Positions 1 to 11,891 of a stretch of DNA of 64,000 nt are shown here, one piece after another; within the stretch, counting starts at the first letter, position 1; every line of letters begins with the position of its first letter. Below the pieces are notes generated by a model. The model was not told the origin of the DNA. It did no database searches and saw nothing but the letters and a program-made list of their open reading frames with translations. This stretch comes from Pseudisothecium myosuroides. Its lineage: Eukaryota; Streptophyta; Bryopsida; Hypnales; Lembophyllaceae. Location: assembly GCA_951799445.1 (NCBI GenBank), contig OX637293.1:21328001-21392000 (forward strand), given 5' to 3'. Position numbers and translations under genes: made by a program.

Positions 1-1495
1 TTCCACAAATATTTTTAATATAAAATTTATGAAAAAAACTATATGTTTCTTGCAAGTCTTGAATTTTACAAAACCTTTTGAAAAAATGGTGTTAAATAGC
101 TAAAGTCATAGCTAAAGTTCAAACCTAATAAAATCTTTTCAATCACCAAATATCTCTAAACATTTATTGACTTTAGGTAAAAATTATACCAATAGATCAT
201 AAAAAATAATTTCAATACAATTTTGATTTTGATTTTTAAAATTCAATGGTATTCATCTTGACCAATGTAAATTGGACCATGACCCTTATATTAACTTGAT
301 AATCCAACAAAATATTCAATATGTAGAAATTTTTAGATTTGAAAGTGAATAAGAAAGTAAGCTTGGTGTATCCAATTATCCAATTGGACTTGCAAATAAA
401 AACCTCATTATCAAAGGTGAAATGGAAATGAACACTATTATAGGATATATTTGGGCTCTTAACGATTTTGTCTTCTATAAATATCCACTCTTAAAACTTG
501 TCATGATACATTTGGTGGTTTTAGAATCAAAGAATAGAAGATTAACAATTGAATTGCATTTTGATAGTCTTATGAAGTGAACATATCACATAGTTGGCTT
601 GTTGCACAAATGTAAAGTTTACAATAAACTATTTATAAAAAATTTAGAAGCAAAAGTCATTCAACATCCGGAAAGTGACTTTTCAATGTCAACTCCACCT
701 TATGTACACCAAAAAAGGATATTCATGGTTTTAAAACACTCACCAATGAAAATATTAATTATCCAAAGTTTTATAAAAAAATCTTCCTTATACAAATCTA
801 CAAACTCTACATTATTTACCAAAAATAATTATCCTAAATCCTAAACCAACTGCGCATTGTTGTTGCCCTTCTAATAATTACTACTTTAAATATTCTATTA
901 TATATCGCACTGCAATTACTATTTCCAAACTAAATTTATTTTTGAGATCATAGCTAGGTCATGAAATTCAAAGCATGAAGATATTTTTAGTTTGTAGAGA
1001 TATTTAATCCACAATATGATCAAACATTGTCCATTCTCCCACATCATAATTGCATGTACAAATATAAGGTAATCCCCCCCATTCCCGACTAGTGACCCAT
1101 TCCCGACCTATAGGTGCACTAATTTTTTTCAACACTTAGAATGCGATTTTTTTCCGTTTTCAAGGTTGGAACTAATAAATACATGACACATGTCCCAAGT
1201 TGTGAAAAAAAAATTAGGAAATAATGATTAGATAAAAAGTTATTGAATGTTTGGAATTGGAAGAGTCTAGACATTGGCCATGGGTCTGGTGCACTTTTTG
1301 CCTCCCAAAATTCATAGTAATTTCAATTCAAGCAATAAAATTACCAATTTTTTTGCAATCCATGTCATTTCTATTGATGTACCTCTGAAAAATATTTGTT
1401 TTGCCTTCGCTACTCCAGATCATGTCGGAATTCCTTATTCGGTCAGTTATTAGAGGGGGGTACCTTATTGTAGTTTGTCTTCCATTTAATAATAT
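1..1495. other. AT-rich intergenic DNA, no gene seen
   Basis: No open frame here has recognisable protein similarity, and the base composition is strongly AT-biased with many homopolymer runs. I see no terminal repeats or target duplications that would define an element. It ends at the first ~105-bp tandem array. Confidence 0.6.
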
Positions 1496-1496
1496 A

Positions 1497-2015
1497 TTTC
1501 AAGATTCTACTAAGGATTGTTTGATTTGAATCCATGAATCTTGCTTTATGGTTATCAACCATTCAATTTTATACTTCATTTTCCATCTAATAATATGATT
1601 TAAGATTCTATCTAGGATTGTTTGAATTTAAAATGATGAGCTTGTCATCATGGTCCTCAGCCATGCAACAAAGTAGTTTTTTTTCCATAGACTAATAATG
1701 TTGGTTAAGATTCTATACAAGATTGTTCCATTCTCAAATGTTGAGTTTTTCATCATGGTGAATAGTCATGCAATTATGTACTTCATTTTTCATTTAATAG
1801 TACCATTGAAGATTCTACATAGAATTGTTTGATTATGTATCACTGAGCACGTCATCATTATCATTAACAATGCAACTACATGCTTCATTTTCCATTTAAT
1901 TGTATAATTCAACATTCTATACACTATTGTTTGATTTGAAATCCACAAGTCTATCATCACAATCATTAGACATGCAACTATATTTTGCATTTTGCATTTA
2001 ATAGTCACTGTTTAA
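1497..2015. repeat. Tandem array A of a ~105-bp unit
   Basis: A diverged unit recurs about five times. Its landmarks are AAGATTCTA followed by AGGATTGTTTGATT, then GAGCTTGTCATCATGG, GCCATGCAACTA and CTTCATTTTCCATTTAATA. The AAGATTCTA-type landmarks fall near 1501, 1612, 1708, 1809 and 1912, a spacing of 96-111 bp. Short frames on the minus strand (for example 1790-2008) only read out the repeat and look non-coding. The same unit forms a second array at 3405-3970. Confidence 0.8.
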
Positions 2016-3404
2016 GATTTCTCATTGGCCTTTTTTCTTAGGGAGATCACTCCTTGTAATTTAAGGTATACACCTTAGTGAAGAGTGAATTTTATGAGGG
2101 TCTATTACCATCATTATTGTATTTAAGATAATCATATTTTTACATAAAAAGCTACTAAGGGCATATTTCAATACTCTATGGTTTTTTTATAAATTCATTC
2201 TTCGTTTTTATACAGTTGGACTACTTTACATATAGAACATATGTGTCTAATTTTTTTACACAAACATGATACAATATACACCATAAAACCAATGTGTTGC
2301 ATTTATATATATATATAATATTTGTTTAATTAATTAATTAATTAATTAATTATATATGTTCTACTAGTACTGTGGTACAATTTTAGATTATAAAAATAAG
2401 GATGTGCAATTTAACCCTAGTTTTGGGTGTTTCTAAATTTTGTGCCATGTATTCTAAACAACCTAATATGGAGAAGAACAAGCAGCATCATAGAAGTATC
2501 AAACATGGTCATGATTCTGAAATTGTAAAATGCACCAATACCAATAGTATAATATGAACATGAAAAATTGGCATTCTAAAAATAATATAGATTCATACAA
2601 AAACATGACCTTTAGTTTAGCATAGAGAGCATATATTTAATCTATACATGTGCAAATGCAATGGTGTAGAATTTAGGATAAAAAAACAAAAGAGTGTTTA
2701 TAAAACACTAGCATGAAGAAGATGGTGCTAAACATTTACAAGTATATATATACAAACAATTTAGGTAGATCTAGGGTTTAGAGCGTCAAATCATAGAGAA
2801 GATAGAACAAAAAATAACATTCATACAATGAAAAGGTCATCCAATGACAATTGGGTGTACGCAAAGTTACAATCAATCTCTACGTAGTTGCTGCAAATCA
2901 ACAACTCAACCAAACATGACAACTCCAAATCAAACAATTCCTTGAATGGCGTCGTGCCTTATTGTTTCTTACATACACGTATTTCTTGGAACAATAGATT
3001 CTTACATGCCTTTATATTGTTGGCTCATTTATGGAGGGATTGGTTTGGGCATGTTGGAATTTTCTGATAGCAGCAACAAATAGCCAACCGCACCCTGAAT
3101 TTACGACATTGTGTACATTTTATGATCTGCACAAATTTATTTGTCCACATCTTTATTCAGTATACTATGAAAAATTTGTACGGCCCCTATCTTTCAAGGG
3201 TAACTTATTAATAAAATTTTCTATTATATATTGCTTTTATATAGCTTAATTTATATATATATATAAGAGTATATAACATTTCATAAACTCTATAGTGACC
3301 CTACATATTATACAAATTTTTCTCCCTTTGAATTAAATGAATCCTATGTTTTAACTCACTTAGTTTTCTAAAAATTGACATTGATCTCCCTAGGCTTTTT
3401 CTTT
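2016..3404. other. AT-rich spacer between the two satellite-like arrays
   Basis: The spacer holds a (TA)n/(TTAA)n microsatellite around 2304-2357 and another short TA run near 3249-3263. A 72-codon open frame at 3031-3249 has no recognisable similarity and no start or splice context that would support a gene. Confidence 0.5.
2304..2357. repeat. TA and TTAA microsatellite
   Basis: A run of TA dinucleotides is followed by seven or so TTAA/AATT tetramers and a second TA run. It is a simple sequence repeat with no gene context. Confidence 0.9.
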
Positions 3405-3970
3405 CTAAAATGACAAGCTTGTCATCATGGCCATTAGCTATGCATTATGTAATAGAATGGTTCAAGATTCTATATATGACTGATTGATTTTCAAAAGATG
3501 AGCCAATTATCATGGTCAACAGTCATGCAATTATATACTTTATTTTTCATTTAACAGTATAGTTGAAGATTTTATGTAGGATTACTTGATTTAAATTTGA
3601 AAGTTTGTCATCATAGTTATTAGCCACACAACTTTGTACTTTATTTCCCATCCAGTAGCTAGTAATGTTTAAAATTCTACAGAGGATTGTTTGTTTCTCA
3701 AAAAACAATCCTATCATCATGGTTGTCGGCCATGCAATTATGTGTTTCATTTATCATTTAATTATATTGTTGAAGATTCTACATAAGATTGTTTTATTCT
3801 ATAATGACAAGCCAATCATCATTGTCATAGAGGATACAATTTTTGTATTGATATTTGGCTTTAATAGTACAATTCAAATCTAGGTTCAAGATTCTACATA
3901 AAATTGTTTAATTTTGAATCCATGAGTCTGTCATCTAGGTCATCAGCCATGCAACTATTGATGGGTTTTT
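3405..3970. repeat. Tandem array B of the same ~105-bp unit
   Basis: This is a second array of the unit described at 1497-2015. The AAGATTCTA landmark or variants fall near 3461, 3564, 3672, 3773 and 3886, a spacing of 101-113 bp. The CTTGTCATCATGG and GCCATGCA motifs recur in each unit. Copies are diverged, so the array is probably old. Minus-strand frames at 3547-3750 encode the same repeat-derived peptide as array A. Confidence 0.8.
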
Positions 3971-6395
3971 TTTGGTGTATTTGACATAGAATGTGCATGA
4001 ACTGATATAAAAAACAATTACAAAAGTTAATATTTATGTTGAACTAGATCCAATGATGCATGACACTTCCAATTTAGATCATAATTTCACCTCCTAAGTT
4101 TTTTGAGAAGTTACAAAATGGTCACACATTATACATATATTGTGCCATATTTGAAAATGAACAGGTTTAGATATTAAAATTGACCTCCATATGAAAGACT
4201 TTAATGGTTAGATTTTCAATCCAATGGTATATGTCTTGCCATATTTTAATACCTACTTCATATTCTAAGACTAACAATAATACAAGACTATATATATAGT
4301 CTCCACTAGACCTTTAGGGGTAGCAAAGATAATTGGCAAATGTTTGAGAACTTCTCTAATATATACCTAAATGGGCTATCCTGATTTTTTTTGGATCACC
4401 ACATGGATATTGCATTGGAGTTTGTATTCTTATTAGAGCTCTGTTGCTCTATGCGCTACTAGTGATGTCTATTGAAGATTGAAAATTTCTTGGCACCATT
4501 TCTTGGCTTAGAAGACTTTGGAAACAAAAATTCAACTCTTAGACATATGCCTTCATGCAAATAATAAACAACTATTGGAGCAACAAACTCGAACAAGGCA
4601 TAAAGTAAAAGCCACAATGGTTACAGAGGATCACATGCGTTGATAGGTAAAGCAACTTCCATTGGAATTGATCATCATCAACTCTAAACAAAAGCATTTG
4701 AAAGGTAATTTTTGCAAAAATTGCAACAAGGTTCTTTCAATTTCCATTTCAATGTGCAAATCTTAATAAATTCACTTAGAAAAATTCACTAAATTTTCTA
4801 TTTTATTGGAAGAATTAATGTTTGTTCAAATCCTTTGATTCATTCTATTTTGATTAGCCTTATGACTCCTAATGTCCAAAGTGTCTCTTTGAAGGACAAT
4901 TAAAGGTTCTTTTTTTATGATCTTAATTTTTGACATGATTTTTTGAAATTTTTTTTAAAGATTAAAAAATGGATTAGTTTTTGGAAATATATTTTTATTT
5001 AAATCAATGCCCATGAAGAAAAATTGTGCCACATAGAGATCAAAATAGTCAATCTCGGGAAAAACAAAAAAAAGTCACAAAAATTTGAAACAATTAAAAT
5101 TTTTTGTTATGGATTATATTTTTGTCTATAAATAGAAAGATTGATTAGTTTTATTTAGATTAGAATTGTGAAATTTATAGAGAATCTTGTTTTATAGGCA
5201 ATTATTACATTTTTTTGGAAGATATTCATTTGCATTAAATCCGTTGCTGAACTCAATTTTCACAGTTTTCAAAAACAAAGAAAAAGTTGCACAATATTTA
5301 GTTGCTTGTTATAACAATCTTACCATTGGGATTAGTGTGCTTTAAGTTCCTCTTAAAACTATTATTGATTTAGTTTGTCTTTCAATCGAGTACCTCATTC
5401 CACTTAATAATATTTTCAAAAAATAAAAATCCAATTTTTCTTTGAATTTTTTTCCTTAAATTTTCAAATCAATTTTTGAACATAAAATTATTTGAATTCA
5501 AAATTAGTAGTGCAAAAATTTTAAATTAAAGAAGATTCAAAGTCTTATAATCTTACCTAGCAAGGTGTAGAAAAAAAAAGATTCAATACTTTTGTCAATA
5601 TTTTAAATGCAAATATCATCAAACCACTTTTTTAAAATGTACAAAATTTCTTCCACACATTTTTGTTCAAGTCTAGTGGAAGATCCCATAGTTGAATATG
5701 TGAAAAAATCAAATGTTTAAAATTTTTGGAAATGATAGTTTTAGGTGCTTTTTGACAAAAAAATGACATGAAAATTTAGGGATTAAAGACGTGGGGGTAT
5801 TTCTTTCCAAAAGTGATTATTAATTGAATATTCTTAATTTTCACAAAAAAAATGCTGAATATTTAGAATACTGCATTGTAATTTTCAAACTCCAACATTT
5901 TCAATTCTAAATTTAAATTTTTTATAAGGCATCACTATTAGCACAAAGAGTATCATAGATTTAGTTTATTTTTTTTATTAAAATATAAAATAATTAAAAA
6001 AATAAAATTGTGGATAAAAGAACATAAAAATTATTTGAATATATTGATCAAATTACAAATTAATTTGCACTTGTAAAATAGCTCATCAACTTTAAAGATC
6101 TAATTTATGTTCATTAAAATAATATAATTGTAGGTGAAAAGACACTCAAATAATTTGAGTCATAGTTGTTTTCATATGCCTTCATTTCATGGCTTTAGTC
6201 ATTTGGCCTCATACTTTTGTGGCCAAGTTGTAGCTAGCCTTTTTTTTTTTTTTTGTATGAAGTTAAATTGGCTAAATTGCCTTTTTTCCATAGCCCACAT
6301 GGCAAAGGCTAAATTTTTGTCGATTGTACAATATCTTTTCCATGAATTTCTTTTTTTGCTAGTGATTTTCTTCTTACAATTTCTTGTGTAACAAT
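3971..6395. other. AT-rich intergenic DNA with a weak repeat fragment
   Basis: No gene is seen. Around 5260-5400 the sequence resembles, in reverse orientation, part of the TTAA-flanked element at 62041-62971 (shared CACTAATCCCAATG block), so a very diverged fragment of that family may lie here. Around 6170-6230 the text TTTCATGGCTTTAG with a following CAT/TGGCCTCA recurs at 12030-12110. Confidence 0.45.
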
Positions 6396-6399
6396 CTAT

Positions 6400-7235
6400 T
6401 TCATTCTAGAGATGTTCTATAGAATTGGAATCAAGTGATTGCAATAGATGCCAAATAATTTAAATTTTTTGTGTAAGTAACCAATTTACAATGTGATTAA
6501 TTTGTGGTGCATTTACGGTCATTGTCATGTTGAAAAATGATGTTAATATTTTCTTTTAAATCTTACATGTATAGAATCACTATAAGTTCTATCTTCAAAA
6601 TCTCGTGATACACATATCTATCCATCTTTCCTTCAATCAAATGAAGCTTGCCAATTCTTTCCCAATTCATACAACTCCAAACCATTGTGTTTCCTTCCTT
6701 ATGTTTAATTATGCGTTGTACATGCTGGTATAAGAGATTTTTTTTTCCAACAACATTGTTGTCTATATGAGCCCAAAAGATTGAACTTTTACTCATAAAA
6801 GAAAATGACAAAACTCCAATCTAGCTTGCCTATATGAAACAATGTACACAATGCCTCTTTGTCAAAAGTGGATTCTTGATCTTGACACATACTTACAATC
6901 CTTATCTTTGAAGGCTTCTTTCGTAACAATATTATCACCCAATCTTTATCCTATTGTTGCAGTTATACTAGTACTTTGATCACTTAACCTCCTTACAATT
7001 TTACGATTGTCATGCTCATTAAGAATTCTAGGTTTTACCAAGTAAAGCTCTATTTTTCAAACTCCTTTCACCCAACCTTTGCACAATGTCATTGCAAGTG
7101 TTTTGGAAAATGCCCAAGACTATTAAAATTTTGTCATATGAGTTGCCTCGCTTGTGCATCTTAAGAATTATCGTTTGCTTTATCAGATCTTCTAGGAGTC
7201 GTAATGAATCACCAGAGCTTCTTTGAAACACTAAG
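6400..7235 (-). pseudogene. Decayed Tc1/mariner-type (Tc1-like) transposase
   Basis: Read on the minus strand, the pieces appear in transposase order but across several frames with stops. 7231-7028 encodes a helix-turn-helix region (KRGNSYDKI, LGIFQNTCNDIVQRL, KNRALLGKT). Near 7020 a second block reads EHDNRKIVRRL. 6700-6610 encodes NTMVWSCMNWERIGKLHLIEG, the conserved MVWG/GxL.fIeG block of Tc1 proteins. 6520-6400 encodes FQHDND (second catalytic Asp), then NWLLTQKI and QSLDSNSIEHL.NEID, the counterpart of QSPDLNPIEHLWNE with the catalytic Glu. About 106 nt separate the Asp and Glu codons, consistent with a DD34E-like spacing plus a frameshift. Terminal inverted repeats were not resolved. 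The gene cannot make an intact protein. Confidence 0.82.
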
Positions 7236-7694
7236 ATTTTTTGTAGTACAAAAAAGTTTCAAAACAACATTTGTATTGAGAAAATAGTGGTGTGCACAAT
7301 TTTATGCATATTAAATTGTACACACTATTTTGAGATATTTCAAAAATTTATGTTTTGTAAGTGGTTAATTTGAAGGAAATGATATTCAATACATACCAGG
7401 TATTCTTTCTAATAAATGTAGTAAAATATCATCTGACAACTTCGTTGTTCAGTCACTGTCTAAGCAATTTTGAAATTGACCACATTATCCAAATAATTAT
7501 GTTGATCACTATATATGCTAGAACATGAGGTAAGAAAATGAAAATCTGTTTCTAAGATGCTTTTTAAAACAAGAGGTCAAGTAAGGGTCCATCCATTTAA
7601 AAGAAAGCCTTAGGATAAACATGGATTTTGGACTTTATTAATACAAATAACTTCAAGACTAAGCATAAAGTCCATATCAATGATCTGTTCATAT

Positions 7695-8320
7695 CTATAG
7701 GTCACAAGCATCATTATATGGAAAAATTTCAAGGTAAAGATTTTTTATAAATACAATTCAACCACACATTCTAGATGGATGTCTAAGAAATTCCGCAATT
7801 TGTTTTTGAAAAATGCAAGAGAGAGCTAAAGCATCTTTCATCCTCAACAGATCCTACAACTTGCACTATTACAACTACGGCCAATTTGTAGTACATAGAG
7901 AATGCCTTCACTCTAAGTACAAAACATGAATCCAAATATTGCCAAAGATAGGTGAAAGGGTTCATATCATAAAAAAAAATTATATGCTTGTGGCGGTCAA
8001 TTTGGTATTGTTCATCATGGATAACTTGAACAAACTTTGTTCGATCCTCAAATTGTGGTAGTTTAAGATAAGTGGAATCAATTACTTAATCTTGTCAACT
8101 CCTAGCAATTTTGGCTCTCAATAGTATGCCAACAGAGTTGGCAACCTACCAAGTGTTTGGTGAAGCACTCCTCTACATCACTTTGCAACTAATATTGGTA
8201 CACCAAGTATATTCATAACAACGTGGGAGAAAGTGTATATAATTGCCCTTCTATAATCTTTAAAGCAACCACAAAATTACAAATGTACACATCACGCTTT
8301 TGAGCAAAAGTAACTAATAA
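7695..8320 (-). pseudogene. hAT transposase remnant, C-terminal (dimerisation) part
   Basis: On the minus strand 7965-7783 reads YKLAVVVIVQVVGSVEDERC followed by FSS and KTNC, matching the hAT C-terminal dimerisation block in which a Ser-Val-(x)-x-Glu-Arg-x-Phe-Ser motif precedes a basic KxKLRNR stretch. One frameshift later 7785-7700 continues as RNFLDIHLECVVELYL then KIFTLKFF. Upstream, 8310-8220 reads KRDVYICNFVVALKIIEGQL, also typical of this family. Stops and frameshifts show it is dead. It lies on the same strand as the central hAT piece at 10640-11360 and in the order expected for one broken gene. Confidence 0.75.
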
Positions 8321-9967
8321 GTTCCATTACAAAAATAATGAAACCTCAAAAGGGTTGCTTCATCTATTGACAAGCTTCTTGAGAAGCAGCTTAGGAGATT
8401 CACTAACAACAATGATAATCCATACCAACTTATCATTTTTTGGTGGGCAGGCAAGAACCAGATGGTGAATATTGATTGTCTTACTACTCCTATCCGCTTA
8501 CTTGACTTTTCAAATTTCCCGTTTTACAGACGTATGTTGTGATTTAGTTTCGTAGATAAAATTTTGATGAGAATAAGCCCGGTTTCTTGAATTCATATTT
8601 GTCTGAATGCTTCAATGCTTCTTAATTTTTTTCATTATTTTTGAGTTGACTTTGAGTTCTAGTAGCTATCAGAGATTATTGAGCCTATTGATCCCAATGA
8701 AGACATAGAAGTACTAACCTCTTGAAATTCATGTCGGCATTTGTTGATCTCATAGCAAGCCGTTTTACTTGGAAATTTTTAATTTGTCACTTGCAGTGTA
8801 TAGTCGCGGCGCAAACACCAAGTTAAGTTCTGAGTGCATTATTCATCTGTAAAGAAAGTCAACTTTCACTTTCAGTTCTAAATCATATATGTAATATCTG
8901 ATTTTGTATATAACTTAATTTCTGATTTGGTAGATTTGATGGTAATAAAAGCAATATATTCCGATATTTGTAGTTGTCAATGCAACTCAGCATAGTGCGT
9001 AAGAACTTCTCTGCATGTACTCGTTTCAAACTCTACTTGATACAAATTTAGAAATACAAAGACTAGTCTTAACGCACATTTAAATTTATCAATAAAATTG
9101 AATTGGTTAAAGATTCACTGAATATACAAAGACTACTCTTGATGCAAATCTAAACTTGGTAATAAAATATAATTAGTTGAAAAAACACCAGTTCTTGGAA
9201 CAACCTGTCGAGAGAAAATTGATGAGAATATAAACATGCAAATAGGATGTTAGGACAAGCACCTCCTCGAGTAAACAAAGAATGCACTCAAAATTTGCCA
9301 AACTACTCAACACTTTGAATCTCCATCATACTATAAAATTCATTGTGGTCACTTTTGATTCCTTCTTCTGAAAAAATGGCCTAAAAACTGAACGGCTAGT
9401 ACATGATTAAGAATTGCTAGGCAATAACATTCAATGATGATAGGCTACAATTGTTGCATGGCAATCTTCTCCAGTCACAAGCCTTCCAATAGCTTACGCA
9501 ATGGCTTCAATGACATTGTAGCATGGATTTTTTTCCATAGGGCTATCAAGATAGTTAGTACAATAGTGAGAAAATTGAAGTCTTCATTGAGGGTTCATTG
9601 TTTTTGTAATGATTGTTTTAAGGAGAGGCATGAGTACTGTCATTCCAAGGAAAATCAACAAGAATCCAATATAAGATCCAAATATTTTTTGCACAAATCA
9701 AAGGACAAAATTTAAAGTTAGTTGTTTGCACAAAAGTTGAAAATTAAAAATATACCTAAATGAAAAATTGGTAGTCATTTCATAGAAGTTACAAAAATGA
9801 GAAAGCAAGATTATATATGTCTACATTCAAATCATTCTTTGCAAATCAATTACATAAAACTTGTCAAATGATAATAGAAATTTTGCTATATGAAGAATAA
9901 AAAACATAATTTTGAGTTCTTTAAATATTGTAAATATTCATTGGATATGTATTGCCAATATAATTTC
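8321..9967. other. Intergenic DNA, possibly an insertion inside the hAT remnant
   Basis: Nothing coding is recognised here. The stretch lies between the C-terminal and central hAT fragments. A 93-codon open frame at 9434-9715 has no similarity I can name. In the family these two protein parts are normally only a few hundred bases apart, so most of this interval and the repeats after it may have arrived later. Confidence 0.45.
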
Positions 9968-10560
9968 TACAGCCCTAAAAAAAGACAATTCTAAAATGTG
10001 GCACTGCAACTCAAAACAACATTGAAGCTCTAAAAGATGGCAACTCCAAAATTTACTATAGCTCTAAAAATAGCATTGTAGTTCAAAACAACATTGTAGC
10101 TCTAAAAAATGGCAGCTCCAAAAATGCCACATTTAACTACTTCTAGACTTTTGAAAGTCCATAATTAATAACGGTCATCAAGCGAGAAAAAAATGATCAT
10201 CAAGAGATAATGCAAAATATTGGGAGATCTATGCAAAATATCAAGAGATCAATACAAAACATCCGGAAATCTATACAAATATTGTGAGATCTATACAAAC
10301 ATTGTGGGATCCCCCAATGTTATCATCGGGAGATCCCACGATGTTTTGTCCAAAATTCATTGAATAGTCCAAAAGTAGTTAAATGTGACATAAAAAGTAC
10401 TACAACTCTAAAAAAATGGCATTGCAACTCAAAAAAACATTGCAATCTTAAAAAATGGCAACTCTTAAAAATACTAAAATTATAAAAAAAAAAAATAGAA
10501 GCTCTGAAAAGCACTACAACTTTTAAAAATGGCGCCGCAACTCTAACTTATACAAATTGT
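9968..10560. repeat. Degenerate short tandem repeats
   Basis: Two patterns interleave. From about 9968 to 10130 and again 10395-10540 the phrases GCTCTAAAAAATGGCA, CAACTCAAAACAACATTG and close variants recur many times. Between about 10195 and 10345 a ~25-bp unit recurs (GAGATCTATGCAAAATAT, then GAGATCAATACAAAACAT, AAATCTATACAAATATTG, GAGATCTATACAAACATTG). Copies are diverged. No coding function is likely. Confidence 0.75.
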
Positions 10561-10639
10561 AAAGAGAGCAAGCTAAAAACTGAAAGCTTACAACGCAATA
10601 ACAAAAAAAACAAAAAAATTCAAGAAAGCAAGGGTTCAT

Positions 10640-11360
10640 ACTTCAACAACGTCATTCTTCCCAACATCTACCTTTGTATTAGCAAAAAAAGTGCAATAGT
10701 CAATCAACAACCTCTGTAGAGGCTCTAGCAGGGACACCTACCTAGTGATAACTTGAAGTAGTGACTTCAAACCTTTTGTTTTTGTAACCTTTGTCAACTT
10801 ATCACATTCTCACAAACGCTTTAGACTCTTGCTCAAGTATGTATGTGGCTTTTAAATAACTTATTCTACAATTGCAAAGATGGATAATGCAGACAATGAT
10901 TTAGTTATAGGATTGCGTTTGTGAGCCATACAATAGCAAAAGGAGCAAACTTAGTTTGAATTTGTTTTGTGACTTCACTTTGGACACTTTAGAAAGTGTT
11001 TATACTATCAACATCAAAACAATGTCTACACTCTTCTTGAAATTTTCTCCAAGCTAAAATTACTTTTATATTTTAAAACCTTCATAATCACCAAAATTTG
11101 ATTGTCTGCACTAGCTCCATTCATCAAATGATATAAAGAGATTAAGTGGAGGATTCTTACATAATTCTCTACAATATAAACAAATATACATGTCAGACTT
11201 TCATTATTCACAATAGTGACTTCATTAAATGTAATTGCAACAAAGTGGGCAACAATTATCTTCTTTTTATTGGATTCTTGTACTTGATAGTACATAAATT
11301 CAACCATCTTTTACCCTGAGCCATCTATCTAATGCATTTTGGCAAGTATGGATTATTGAA
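10640..11360 (-). pseudogene. hAT transposase remnant, central part
   Basis: On the minus strand 11307-11026 gives VAHFVAITFNEVTIVNNES then a long hydrophobic segment and GASADNQILVIMKVL, matching the central catalytic region of a plant hAT transposase (the family block around xDEVTxVDN). After a stop near 11026 the reading continues as CFDVDSINTF, VTKQIQTKFAPF, CMAHKRNPITKSLSALSIF and finally LTKVTKTKGLKSLL, in the order expected for the protein. At least three frame changes and several stops are present. Together with 7695-8320 it probably represents one hAT gene split by later sequence. Confidence 0.75.
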
Positions 11361-11680
11361 ACACCAGTCTCTAAGGCAATGAAGAAGTGATGAACTTAAG
11401 TCACAACTCATAGCATACTACGCAATGCTTCCATGAGACAATAACTCAACAGGATTAGAACTCAAGAGGGTGGTATGGTGATGCACAATCTGGTGATATA
11501 GTCTTCAATGCTTAGTATAATTTTGGCGATGAATGATGTTTTGAAAATGCTGATGGCAACAAATGCACACCTTACCAAAGCAATCTAGGTAAGAACATTA
11601 GAGGAAGAGAGACAATTTGACTTGCCAATATTGAGCAGCATTGTAGCGGAGGCAACAAACCTAGCAATCAAGCCAGCTAG

Positions 11681-11888
11681 CACTATAAGAAAAAGGGGTG
11701 TTTTAAATATAGTCTTAGTAGTATAGTCTAACAAGTAATGACCTGAAATGGGTGTTTTTAGTAAAATTTTACAAGAAATACATGTGTTTTCAGTAAAATT
11801 CTACTAAAAACACTCCTTTTAGATCATTACTTATAGGACTATACTACTACCTAGGACTATACTTAAAACACCCCTTTCTTTTGTAGTG
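11681..11888. mobile_element. CACTA-type miniature inverted-repeat element
   Basis: The element begins CACTATAAGAAAAAGGGGTG and ends CCCCTTTCTTTTGTAGTG, which are inverted copies of one another with small differences. It is flanked by a direct TAG on both sides (11678-11680 and 11889-11891), the 3-bp target duplication expected of CACTA (CMC/EnSpm) elements. The interior is also largely self-complementary (TATAGTCTTAGTAGTATAGTC against its partner near 11845). It is 208 bp and has no coding capacity. Confidence 0.88.
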
Positions 11889-11891
11889 TAG

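Noticed and set aside
1790..3750. Repeated small peptides on the minus strand
   Set aside because: They are translations of the ~105-bp tandem unit with different ends and no initiation context.
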